Shown here: positions 17,956-25,458 of the stretch, piece after piece
How the letters are laid out: the number at the start of each line of letters is the position of its first letter
Position numbering within the stretch: position 1 is the first letter of the stretch
NCBI GenBank assembly: GCA_947627215.1
Contig: CANQVD010000004.1
Coordinates: forward strand, 1-64,000
Direction of reading: 5' to 3'
Length of the DNA: 64,000 bases
Origin: an uncultured Eisenbergiella sp.
GTDB taxonomy: Bacteria > Bacillota > Clostridia > Lachnospirales > Lachnospiraceae
Translations under genes and position numbers: made by a program
The notes under the pieces: model-generated
The model's input: the letters and a program-made list of their open reading frames with translations, nothing else
What the model was told of the DNA's origin: nothing
Databases searched by the model: none

Positions 17956-17984
17956 TTGAAGTTCCGTCTCTTTTTGATTATAAT
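17956..17984 (+). promoter_or_regulatory. Promoter of hflX
   Basis: TTGAAG (17956-17961) and a perfect TATAAT (17979-17984) with a 17-base spacer, 120 bases before the hflX ATG. Confidence 0.7.
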
Positions 17985-18104
17985 AAAGGGGTCCGATGGA
18001 ACACGGGCTTCCGGCGGGGCCGCGGGCGGTCTGCATTGCGTCGGATGTGGTCGGGCGAGGGCCCGGTGTGTTTTGCTGCGACGTGTTCCGGGACAGGGAT
18101 ATCT

Positions 18105-19442
18105 ATGCAAAAGGTGATTCTCGTTGGCGTCAATCTGAATAACGATCCGAATTTCGCGCACTCCATGGAGGAGCTGGAGAGCCTGGCGCAGGCCTGCGAT
18201 ATGGAGGTGGAGGCCACCGCCGTACAGAATCTCCCCGCAGTGAACGCCGCCACCTATATCGGCAGCGGCAAGGTGGAGGAGGTGAGGCGGCTGGCGGAGG
18301 CGGTGGCGGCGGAATACGCCGTGTTTGATGATACGCTTTCGCCCGTGCAGCAGCGCAATCTGCAGGAGAAAATGGATGTGGCGGTGCTGGACCGCACCGG
18401 CCTGATCCTTGAAATCTTCGGCAGAAGGGCCAGGACGAAGGAGGCCAGACTGCAGGTGGAGAGCGCCAGCCTGCAGTACATGCTGCCAAGGCTGGTGGGC
18501 ATGAGAAAGGCGCTGTCCAGACAGGGCGGCGGCGCGGGCGCAGGCGGCGGATGGGGCGCGGGCGGAGGTCTTGCCAACCGCGGCGCGGGCGAGACCAGGC
18601 TGGAGCTGGACCGGCGGAAGATCGAGAAGCGTCTGGCGGAGCTGCGCCGGGAGCTGGACGCCGTCGAGCAGGACAGGCGGACCCAGCGAAAGCGGCGCAG
18701 GGAGAGCGATCTGCCCTCCGTGGCGCTGGTCGGATATACCAACGCCGGAAAGTCCACGCTGATGAACGCCCTGCTGGACGCGTACGGCGGGCGGGAAGAA
18801 AAGAAGGTGCTGGAGAAGGACATGCTGTTCGCCACGCTGGATACCACGGTACGCCGGATTTCGCCCGGGGATAACCGGGATTTCCTGCTGTCCGATACGG
18901 TGGGCTTTATCAGCGGACTGCCTCATGCGCTGGTAAAGGCGTTCCGCTCCACGCTGTCGGAGGCGGTGGAGGCGGATCTGCTCATACATGTGGTGGATTT
19001 TTCCGATCCCAATTACCGGGAACAGATGAAGGTGACGCAGGATACGCTGCGGGAGCTGAAGGCGGATCATATTCCCTGCCTGACCGTGATGAACAAGGCG
19101 GACCGGGTGATGGATGCGGAGGCACTTCCGAAGGTATCGGGCGGCCGGATCTGTCTGTCCGCGAAGAAGGAGCTGGGCATCGGCGAGCTCCTGTCCCTGA
19201 TCCGGGAGGCGCTGTTCGCCGGGATGACGGCGTGCAGGCTGAAAATCCCCTATACGGATGGAGCGGCCGTCTCCTGGCTGAAGGAGCATGCGGCGGTGAA
19301 GTCCATGGAATATGAAGCGGACGGCGTTCTCGTGCTGGCGGAGTGCAGGAGGAGCGGTGCGGCGCGGCTGGAGCGCTACCTGTGCGGGGAAAAGCCGGAG
19401 CGGGAGGAGGATTGGGATTCTTATGCGCACGATGGAGTTTAA
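18105..19442 (+). CDS. hflX: GTPase HflX
   Basis: HflX is a ribosome-associated GTPase that splits or rescues stalled ribosomes under stress. The 445 residues hold the N-terminal HflX domain (about 1-195, with a glycine-rich stretch and [17 protein letters not shown]) and a Ras-like G domain starting near residue 208 with [10 protein letters not shown], then [11 protein letters not shown] and NKAD. The start is the ATG at 18105; the frame is open further upstream but without homology. The Shine-Dalgarno is weak. The 3' end overlaps the next small gene. Confidence 0.93.
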   Translation: MQKVILVGVNLNNDPNFAHSMEELESLAQACDMEVEATAVQNLPAVNAATYIGSGKVEEVRRLAEAVAAEYAVFDDTLSPVQQRNLQEKMDVAVLDRTGLILEIFGRRARTKEARLQVESASLQYMLPRLVGMRKALSRQGGGAGAGGGWGAGGGLANRGAGETRLELDRRKIEKRLAELRRELDAVEQDRRTQRKRRRESDLPSVALVGYTNAGKSTLMNALLDAYGGREEKKVLEKDMLFATLDTTVRRISPGDNRDFLLSDTVGFISGLPHALVKAFRSTLSEAVEADLLIHVVDFSDPNYREQMKVTQDTLRELKADHIPCLTVMNKADRVMDAEALPKVSGGRICLSAKKELGIGELLSLIREALFAGMTACRLKIPYTDGAAVSWLKEHAAVKSMEYEADGVLVLAECRRSGAARLERYLCGEKPEREEDWDSYAHDGV

Positions 19443-19653
19443 AATGGAACGTCCGGGCCTCCTGAAGGCGGGAGACCATGTGACGGTGACAGAGGGACTT
19501 CTGCCCAGCAATTATTATTATACCATCGATCCGTCGCTGGCGATGTCGGGCAACTATCCCTTTCGGGAGCGGCTTCTGGCACGGGAGGGTGATGTGACCG
19601 ATGTGGCGGAAAATGAGAGAGGCTTTTATGTGACGGTCGTTTTTCCGGAATGA
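19423..19653 (+). CDS. Small uncharacterised protein overlapping hflX
   Basis: A 76-residue protein I do not recognise. It has no signal peptide, membrane segment or cysteines. The middle holds [18 protein letters not shown] and the end is a beta-like stretch, [15 protein letters not shown] at 19405-19409 precedes the ATG at 19423, which overlaps the end of hflX by 20 bases, so translation is probably coupled. An in-frame ATG at 19432 is an alternative. Base use matches its neighbours, which supports a real gene. Function unknown. Confidence 0.6.
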   Translation: MRTMEFKMERPGLLKAGDHVTVTEGLLPSNYYYTIDPSLAMSGNYPFRERLLAREGDVTDVAENERGFYVTVVFPE

Positions 19654-19715
19654 AGACCGGAGACGGCGGCCGCGGGAGACCGCGGCAGACGAATCGGAAG
19701 AAGGAGGCAACGAAG

Positions 19716-20102
19716 ATGTTGAAAAAAATTTTTACGGAGAAGGCGCCGGCAGCCATCGGTCCCTATTCCCAGGCCATTGCGGCGGGGGCTTTCCTGTTCG
19801 CGTCCGGTCAGATCCCCATCGATCCCGCAAACGGGGAGATCGGGGCAGAGGGCATTGCGGATCAGGCGGAGCAGGTGATGAAGAATATCGGCGCGGTCCT
19901 TTCGGCGGCGGGCGCGGACTATGAGGATGTGGTGAAAACCACCTGCTTCCTGGCCAATATGGCGGATTTCGCCGCATTCAACGGCGTCTACGAAAAATAT
20001 TTCACCGGAAAGCCGGCCAGGAGCTGCGTGGCGGTGAAGCAGCTTCCCAAAAACGTGCTCTGTGAGGTAGAGGTGACCGCGTACCTGGGCGGAAAACGGT
20101 AA
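19716..20102 (+). CDS. ridA: RidA-family enamine/imine deaminase
   Basis: RidA hydrolyses reactive enamines and imines released by PLP enzymes such as threonine dehydratase, which is also encoded in this window (35121). The 128-residue protein has APAAIGPYSQAI, FASGQIPIDP and the arginine-bearing CVAVKQLPKNVLCEVE, all conserved in the YjgF/YER057c/UK114 family. The ATG at 19716 follows GGAGG. Confidence 0.93.
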   Translation: MLKKIFTEKAPAAIGPYSQAIAAGAFLFASGQIPIDPANGEIGAEGIADQAEQVMKNIGAVLSAAGADYEDVVKTTCFLANMADFAAFNGVYEKYFTGKPARSCVAVKQLPKNVLCEVEVTAYLGGKR

Positions 20103-20149
20103 GGCGCGCGGCATATCGGAAAAGGAATCTTGCGTGTGGAGGAAATCGC

Positions 20150-20263
20150 ATGTTTATTGTGCTGGCAGGAGGTCTGCTGATCATAATTTTCGCCGTCGTC
20201 GCGGCGGTGGTGCCCGCTGTCGCGGCGGCGGTGGCGGCCGAAACGGAAGACGAAGAAGATTGA
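20150..20263 (+). CDS. Tiny membrane protein (37 residues)
   Basis: A 37-residue reading frame with a clear GTGGAGG ribosome site 7 bases upstream. Residues 1-30 form one hydrophobic helix of Ile, Val and Ala, and the last seven residues are acidic (ETEDEED). A terminator follows at once, so it is the last gene of its transcript. Function unknown; it could be a membrane-acting small protein. The strong RBS and tight terminator are the reasons to accept it. Confidence 0.5.
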   Translation: MFIVLAGGLLIIIFAVVAAVVPAVAAAVAAETEDEED

Positions 20264-20274
20264 TTTTGTGATAA

Positions 20275-20305
20275 ACGGTCTGAGGACATGATCAGGCCGT
20301 TTTTT
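20275..20305 (+). terminator. Terminator after the tiny membrane protein
   Basis: ACGGTCTGA pairs with TCAGGCCGT (one G-U), loop of 8 bases, then a run of T. Confidence 0.8.
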
Positions 20306-20405
20306 CATAAACGCCGCAGGAGGCGGCGCGCCGGGCGGGCGAAGACGCGTATCTTTGAATCGCATGCCGGGGCGTTTTCAATCCGGCGGAAAATGGGAGG
20401 GAAAA

Positions 20406-21854
20406 ATGGAACGGTTGAGAAATTCGGAAGCGGAACCGGTTTTCCGGTTTTTCGAGGAAATCTGCAGGATCCCGCACGGCTCCGGCAACATCGGGGCGAT
20501 CAGCGACTATCTGGCGGACTTTGCCGGCGCGCGGGGACTGGCCTGCGTGCAGGACTCCGTGAAAAACATCATTATCATCAAGGAAGCGACGGCCGGGTAT
20601 GAGCAGGAGGAGCCGGTGCTGCTGCAGGGGCACATGGATATGGTGGCCGTGAAAAAACCGGGCTGCGCGAAGGACATGCGCACGGAGGGACTGGATCTGG
20701 CGATAGACGGGGACTGGCTCTATGCGCGGGATACGAGCCTGGGCGGGGACGACGGCATTGCGGTGGCCTATATGCTGGCGCTGCTGGATTCCGACCGGAT
20801 CGCGCACCCCAGGCTCGAATGCATGATCACAGTGGATGAGGAAACCGGAATGAACGGGGCATCGTCGATCGACCCCGGCATATGCAGGAGCCGTCGCATG
20901 CTGAACCTGGATTCGGAGGAGGAAGGCATTTTTCTCGCGAGCTGCGCGGGAGGAGCACGGATCGCCGGACGGCTGCCGCTGACGAGAGAGGCGGCGGAAG
21001 GGGTGGCCTATACGGTGCGGATCGGCGGTCTGCAGGGCGGCCATTCCGGCGGAGAGATCCATAAAGAACGGGGAAATGCCAACTGCCTGGCAGGCAGGCT
21101 TTTTTACGAATGCCATAAGGCCGCGGGAGCCCGGCTGATCCTGGCGGAAGGAGGGCTGGCGGACAACGCGATCCCCAGGGAAGCCAGGCTGGTGCTGCTG
21201 GCGGCGCCGGAGCAGACGGGGCGTCTCGAGGAAACGCTGGATGCGTTTTCGGAGGCGGTGAAAAAGGAACTGGCGGTCAAGGATCCCGGTTTTTTCCTGA
21301 CGGTACAGGACAGAAAAGCGGGGCGCTTTGAGGCTGCGACGGAGGCGGACAGCGAGAAGGCCGCGCGTTTGCTGCTGACGCTGCCCAACGGCGTACAGGC
21401 CATGAGCGCCGATCTGCCGGGACTGGTGCAGACGTCCCTGAATCTGGGCATTCTGAAAACCGGACCGGATGCCCTGCAGCTTGATTTTTCGGTCAGGAGC
21501 TCTGTGGGCAGCGAAAAGGAGCTGCTGCTGGAAAAGGTGAAGGCGCTGGTTTGCATGTGCGGCGGGACCGGCACGGTGAGCGGGGATTATCCGGCCTGGG
21601 AATATCGACAGGACTCCGCGCTGCGCGAGAAGATGACTGATGTTTACCGGGAGCTGTACCATGCAGAGCCGCGGGTGGAAGCGATCCATGCGGGGCTGGA
21701 GTGCGGCCTGCTTTCCGGAAAGCTGCCCGGGCTGGACTGCGTTTCCATCGGGCCCGATATGCGGGACATCCATACCACGGAGGAGCGGCTGAGCATTCCG
21801 TCGGTGGAACGGGTCTGGAAATTCCTGCTTGCGTTCCTGGAGCGAAAGGGCTGA
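20406..21854 (+). CDS. pepD: Aminoacyl-histidine dipeptidase (M20 family, PepD)
   Basis: A cytoplasmic zinc dipeptidase that cleaves Xaa-His and other dipeptides. The 482 residues match the family's usual length. Metal and catalytic segments are QGHMDMVAV, GGDDGIAVAYMLAL and VDEETGMNG, and the insertion and lid region has GGHSGGEIHKERGNAN. A C-terminal ECGLLSGKLP and SIGPDMRDIHTTEE complete the site. The ATG at 20406 follows GGGAGGG. It is monocistronic, between a terminator and a 219-base gap. Confidence 0.93.
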   Translation: MERLRNSEAEPVFRFFEEICRIPHGSGNIGAISDYLADFAGARGLACVQDSVKNIIIIKEATAGYEQEEPVLLQGHMDMVAVKKPGCAKDMRTEGLDLAIDGDWLYARDTSLGGDDGIAVAYMLALLDSDRIAHPRLECMITVDEETGMNGASSIDPGICRSRRMLNLDSEEEGIFLASCAGGARIAGRLPLTREAAEGVAYTVRIGGLQGGHSGGEIHKERGNANCLAGRLFYECHKAAGARLILAEGGLADNAIPREARLVLLAAPEQTGRLEETLDAFSEAVKKELAVKDPGFFLTVQDRKAGRFEAATEADSEKAARLLLTLPNGVQAMSADLPGLVQTSLNLGILKTGPDALQLDFSVRSSVGSEKELLLEKVKALVCMCGGTGTVSGDYPAWEYRQDSALREKMTDVYRELYHAEPRVEAIHAGLECGLLSGKLPGLDCVSIGPDMRDIHTTEERLSIPSVERVWKFLLAFLERKG

Positions 21855-22073
21855 AGGGACCGTCAAATGTGGATACAAAAAACGTATTTTGAAGATTTTA
21901 TGAGTTTCCGGCCGGCAATACGAAAAAGGTTGTTTTCGGCTTCCTAAATTCCGAAAAAAGGGAAGTGCAGGCCACTCTTAACAGAACCGAAATACAGGTA
22001 TCATAAATACGACGAAACGTATCTTTCCGGAGCATTCCGCTGTTTTTACTGATTTTTGTGTGGAGGTGCTGTT
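21855..22073. other. Intergenic gap before the ECF sigma gene
   Basis: No ORF or terminator of note. A weak TTAACA / TATCAT pair lies near 21978-22005 but with a 15-base spacer. I see no convincing ECF-type promoter pair, so autoregulation of the sigma factor cannot be shown. Confidence 0.3.
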
Positions 22074-22595
22074 ATGGCGAGAAATGATTATTTGGATGTG
22101 TATGCGGAAAATTATACTTGTATACACGATTACATCCGGCGGTGCGTCCGGGATGAGGCGACCGCGGAGGATATGACGCAGGAGGTCTTTCTGCTGGTTT
22201 ACCGGAAATGGGACGAGCTGGCGGATCATCCGAACATCGTCGGATACATGATGAACGCTGCGAAATTCAACATATGCAAATGGTATGCCAGACAGCGGCG
22301 CGTGATGCCGGAGGACGGGGAGACCCTGGAGATCGTTTCCAGGGACAGCCTGAAAGGAAATGATTCCGACGTCTTTCGCATGTCAGAGTTCTATTCCGAT
22401 GCGGAGAGCGTATTGCGGAAAGAGGATCTGAGCATTTTAAAATATTATTATGTGTATGGGTACACTTCGGCGGAAATGGCTCAGAGGCTGGGAATCAGCG
22501 TTTCCTGCTTTAAGGCGCGCGTTGCCCGTATGAAAAAGGAACTGATCGCCGCCCTGCGTTCCGTTGTGCTCTTTGTTCTGGCCTTTCGACGGTGA
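22074..22595 (+). CDS. ECF-type RNA polymerase sigma factor
   Basis: A 173-residue sigma-70 family protein with region 2 (about 10-70, containing DEATAEDMTQEVFLLVYRKW) and region 4 (about 115-165, with YVYGYTSAEMAQRLGISVS). It should direct polymerase to a small regulon. The ATG at 22074 follows GGAGG. The next gene encodes a single-pass membrane protein, the usual arrangement for a sigma factor and its anti-sigma. Its last residues form a hydrophobic stretch (SVVLFVLAF), which is unusual for this group. Confidence 0.88.
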   Translation: MARNDYLDVYAENYTCIHDYIRRCVRDEATAEDMTQEVFLLVYRKWDELADHPNIVGYMMNAAKFNICKWYARQRRVMPEDGETLEIVSRDSLKGNDSDVFRMSEFYSDAESVLRKEDLSILKYYYVYGYTSAEMAQRLGISVSCFKARVARMKKELIAALRSVVLFVLAFRR

Positions 22596-22686
22596 GCGGG
22601 CCCGTCTGCACGGCGGCGGTTGTGTTTGCGGCATCGGAAAGGATTGTGGGCCTGGGGGCGGGCCGTCATGAGAAAAGGGGAGAAGG

Positions 22687-23880
22687 ATGGCGCAGGATAA
22701 GGAATCCAGGGATAAAAAACTGGTGGAGGAGCTGCAGCGGAAGCTGGAGTGGCTTACCTATGAGGCGGACGAGGAGGAATTTGACCCGCAGCAGGTGCAG
22801 GCGATTCTTGCGCTGCTCAATCGGCTCGATCCGCCCGACGATGTGAGAATCAGGCCGGACGGCAGCTTCGTCACCGCTGCGGACGGCGGGGCCGCCGGAC
22901 AGGAGGACGGCCTTGTCTCTGCCCGCGATCCGGAAGCGGCGCTGGAACGTTTCAAGCGGCGGTACGGCATTACGGATGAGGATCTGGCGAGAAAGACCGG
23001 AAAAAGCCGGACAGCTTCGGACGGATCGGCGGAGCTGTCGGAGGAGCTGGCCCCCGGTTTTGGCGGCGTTCGCGCGGCCGACGGGAATATCGCGGCCGGG
23101 AACGTTTTGCCCTGGCGCGCGGCGGACAGGAACGCTTCGTATGGTCAATCGGCGGAAGAGAGCATTTCGCAGGAGCGCGCTGCCGGGAGCGCTTCATTTG
23201 AACGCGCTGCGGGCGGGAGTGAAAACGGCGGGAGGCCGATAGACGGATACGAAAAGGAGAGGAAAAAGGGAAAGACCCGGAGGAATGGCAGGCAAAGAAG
23301 CCGCTTCGCGGTTGTCGGCGGCAGGGCCGCGGCGGCAGTTGTCATTGCGGTGGGCGCCCTGACGTTCCTGGGACTCGGAACCAGCGCGGTGACAAGGAAG
23401 CCGTTCTTTGAGGTGGTGCAGGATGGTGTGAATCGGCTGAGAATCACGGTGACGGGTGATGATGAGGACTTTGAAGTTATTGAAAATATAAAGATTGATA
23501 GGATTTATTATGAATCTTGGGATGATATAAAGAAAGAAGAATTGAATATTTTAATTCCATCTTATATACCGGAAGGATTAGTATTAGATGAATTATATCA
23601 AAATAGTTTATCTGGATCGAGAATATATATTGGAAGATATAGTTCGGAAGTAACAGACAATGAAATGATTGTGAGTGTTCAATCTTTTAATGGAAATTAT
23701 AGTAATTATGGAGTAAGTAGCGATGGATGGGAGAGAATATCACAAGATATCGACAGTGAATATATGCTATATAAGAAAAACTCATTATATAAAGTCTATT
23801 ATGTTAATGGAAAATATATTTACATAATAGAAGGAAACGTATTAGATGAAATAATAAAGGTTACGGAAGGTTTGAACTAA
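22687..23880 (+). CDS. Putative anti-sigma factor, DUF4367-like, with AT-rich 3' part
   Basis: A 397-residue single-pass protein, probably the membrane partner of the ECF sigma factor. Residues 1-200 are cytoplasmic, charged and low in complexity; about 208-235 form a membrane helix; the rest lies outside and ends in a DUF4367-like domain (from about 255, with LIPSYIPEGLVLDELYQN). The anti-sigma role is inferred from position. Codon use changes sharply near 23465: upstream it is GC-rich like its neighbours, downstream it is strongly AT-rich. The frame is intact across the change, so the gene looks like a hybrid whose outer domain was exchanged. Confidence 0.7.
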   Translation: MAQDKESRDKKLVEELQRKLEWLTYEADEEEFDPQQVQAILALLNRLDPPDDVRIRPDGSFVTAADGGAAGQEDGLVSARDPEAALERFKRRYGITDEDLARKTGKSRTASDGSAELSEELAPGFGGVRAADGNIAAGNVLPWRAADRNASYGQSAEESISQERAAGSASFERAAGGSENGGRPIDGYEKERKKGKTRRNGRQRSRFAVVGGRAAAAVVIAVGALTFLGLGTSAVTRKPFFEVVQDGVNRLRITVTGDDEDFEVIENIKIDRIYYESWDDIKKEELNILIPSYIPEGLVLDELYQNSLSGSRIYIGRYSSEVTDNEMIVSVQSFNGNYSNYGVSSDGWERISQDIDSEYMLYKKNSLYKVYYVNGKYIYIIEGNVLDEIIKVTEGLN

Positions 23881-23911
23881 TAATTTTATAGAAGTTACAG
23901 GTTTATAATTA

Positions 23912-23957
23912 AACCCTCAAATAGGATAACAAATGCGATTCCTATGTGAGGGTTTTT
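23912..23957 (+). terminator. Terminator after the DUF4367 gene
   Basis: AACCCTCA (23912-23919) pairs with TGAGGGTT (23947-23954) and an inner TAGGA / TCCTA extends it; TTTTT follows. Confidence 0.85.
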
Positions 23958-23989
23958 CGGTTTTGTAGAAAAGATAATTAGTAAATTGA

Positions 23990-24665
23990 ATGAAAAAGGT
24001 ATCAATACCCGTCTGAGATGGGGGACCGGGCGAAGCCGTAGCGTTGCATAAAGTACCAAAATAAGAATCCCCATGTTATGGTATTGCGGGTTCGCGGCCA
24101 CAATAAACGCAGGAGGTATCCATATGGACAATCAAAGTATACAACATGCGCGCTGGAATTGCACGTACCATGTTATTTTTATTATAGAGAAAATACAGAC
24201 GAAAAATAATGTATGGAACAAATAAGAAAGATATGGTAGAAATAATCCCGAAGTTATGCGAGATGAAGGGCGAGAGTCTGATTGAGGGAAAAGTTTGCAA
24301 AGATCATATACATATGTATATTGCAATATCACCTAAACTCAGTGTTTCATACTTCATGTCGTATCTCAAAGGGAAAAGTGCGCTCATGTTTTTCGATAGA
24401 CATCCGGAGTTGAGACCCAAATATGCAGATCGTCATTTCTGGGCAAGAGGAAATTAGGTAGCAACAGTCGGAAACGTCAATGAAGAGACAATCCGACTGT
24501 ATATCAAAGAACAGGAAGAAAACGCAAATTAGAAGATGGGATGAAGTAAACGGGCCTTCCAGGGGAGACAGACAGTAATCTAATGATTGCGAGCCCGCTT
24601 TAGCGGCAGTAGTAATATACCCCGGAGGGGTTAAAATTACCCTCCCCATTTGAAATGGGGGTGAT
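23990..24665 (+). mobile_element. Degenerate IS200/IS605-type element
   Basis: The stretch holds a broken TnpA gene flanked by small TGA-loop hairpins like those at the ends of IS200/IS605 elements: CCCGTC-TGA-GATGGG at 24008-24022 on the left, CCCCATT-TGA-AATGGGG at 24644-24660 on the right. There are no inverted repeats or target duplications, as expected for this family. No TnpB gene follows. Exact ends are uncertain. Confidence 0.65.
24124..24532 (+). pseudogene. Broken IS200-type transposase (TnpA, Y1/HUH family)
   Basis: The ATG at 24124 follows GGAGG and begins MDNQSIQHARWNCTYHVIF, typical of TnpA. The frame then shifts by one near 24180-24200 and continues as KYRRKIMYGTNKK in another frame. 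The HUH motif is kept (KDHIHMYI), as are SPKLSVSYFMSYLKGKSA and DRHFWARG. A TAG at 24455-24457 interrupts the conserved (G)YYV segment, which I take to hold the catalytic tyrosine; the frame resumes as VATVGNVNEETIRLYI and ends at 24532. With a frameshift and a stop at this point the transposase must be dead. Confidence 0.85.
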
Positions 24666-24791
24666 AATTAGCGTGGATATAAAGTGAAAGTTTATTCATA
24701 AAGTTGAATATTTATTTGTAACCTCTAGGCCTTGCAAAAGAATAAATCAAAAGAAGACATGAATTATTCTTTGCAGGGGTTAGAGGATGCC

Positions 24792-25181
24792 ATGAGAAAA
24801 AAATTGGCATTGATATTATCCGTTATATTTGTAATGGGAATGGCTTTACAAGTAGAGGCAGCAGGAAGTTTATTTGATTGTCAAATAGGAATAGTTTGTA
24901 TGTCAGATGGCGTGGGAATTGATTTTGTAACTAATGCAACTGAAGAAGCTAATGAAATTGGTTGTCGAGATATCATTTTAGAAGAGAAGGTTAATGGGCA
25001 ATGGAGAGAAATAAAGATTTCAGATGGTTCAATAAAAAATGATAGGTTTTATTCAGGAACAGCAGTTTATAAAGGAGCCGTTAAAGGAAGAACGTATCGG
25101 GCTCATTGTACACATTATGCAATATGGGGTAATACAACATCAACATTGTATAATAGCACTGGTGAGATGGTATATAATTAA
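24792..25181 (+). CDS. Small secreted protein, DUF6147-like
   Basis: A 129-residue protein with a signal peptide (about 1-23, MRKKLALILSVIFVMGMALQ, cleaved near EAA). The mature part is beta-rich and includes NEIGCRDIILEEKVNGQW and GRTYRAHCTHYAIWG, with four cysteines. It resembles secreted Clostridial proteins grouped as DUF6147; I am only moderately sure of that name. The gene is AT-rich, unlike the housekeeping genes around the island, and probably came with it. The ATG at 24792 lies 8 bases after GAGG. Function unknown. Confidence 0.6.
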   Translation: MRKKLALILSVIFVMGMALQVEAAGSLFDCQIGIVCMSDGVGIDFVTNATEEANEIGCRDIILEEKVNGQWREIKISDGSIKNDRFYSGTAVYKGAVKGRTYRAHCTHYAIWGNTTSTLYNSTGEMVYN

Positions 25182-25264
25182 AGAAAACGGTTTATGTAGT
25201 GAAAAGCTATAATTACATGTCTTCAAAAAAATAAAGAGAGGAGAATTCCTGCAGAGAATAATTT

Positions 25265-25296
25265 AGGGGCCGGTCGAAAACAGACCGGCCTCTTTC
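25265..25296 (+). terminator. Terminator after the small secreted protein
   Basis: An 11-base stem built on GGCCGGTC (25268-25275) and GACCGGCC (25283-25290), 7-base loop, then TCTTT. Confidence 0.8.
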
Positions 25297-25458
25297 ATGG
25301 GAGATAATTTATTTAAATATGTTCGCAGAAAAAAATCTTGATTATTTTTCACCGGCTGAGTAATCGCCCAAGTTACGTCTTGACTTTTCCCGCACCCCGT
25401 GTCAAACTTTTCACGTAACACCGGTCATACAGACGGCGGATGAAAAAGGTCAATCATT
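25297..25458. other. AT-rich region before the GH43-like gene
   Basis: No ORF. It contains GTTACGT and ACGTAAC about 45 bases apart in inverted orientation, a possible regulator site. The composition returns to GC-rich at the right edge, marking the end of the AT-rich island. Confidence 0.3.

Noticed and set aside
23990-24665. Considered a complete IS200/IS605 element with accessory RNA
   Set aside because: TnpA carries a frameshift and a stop, and no TnpB gene is present.
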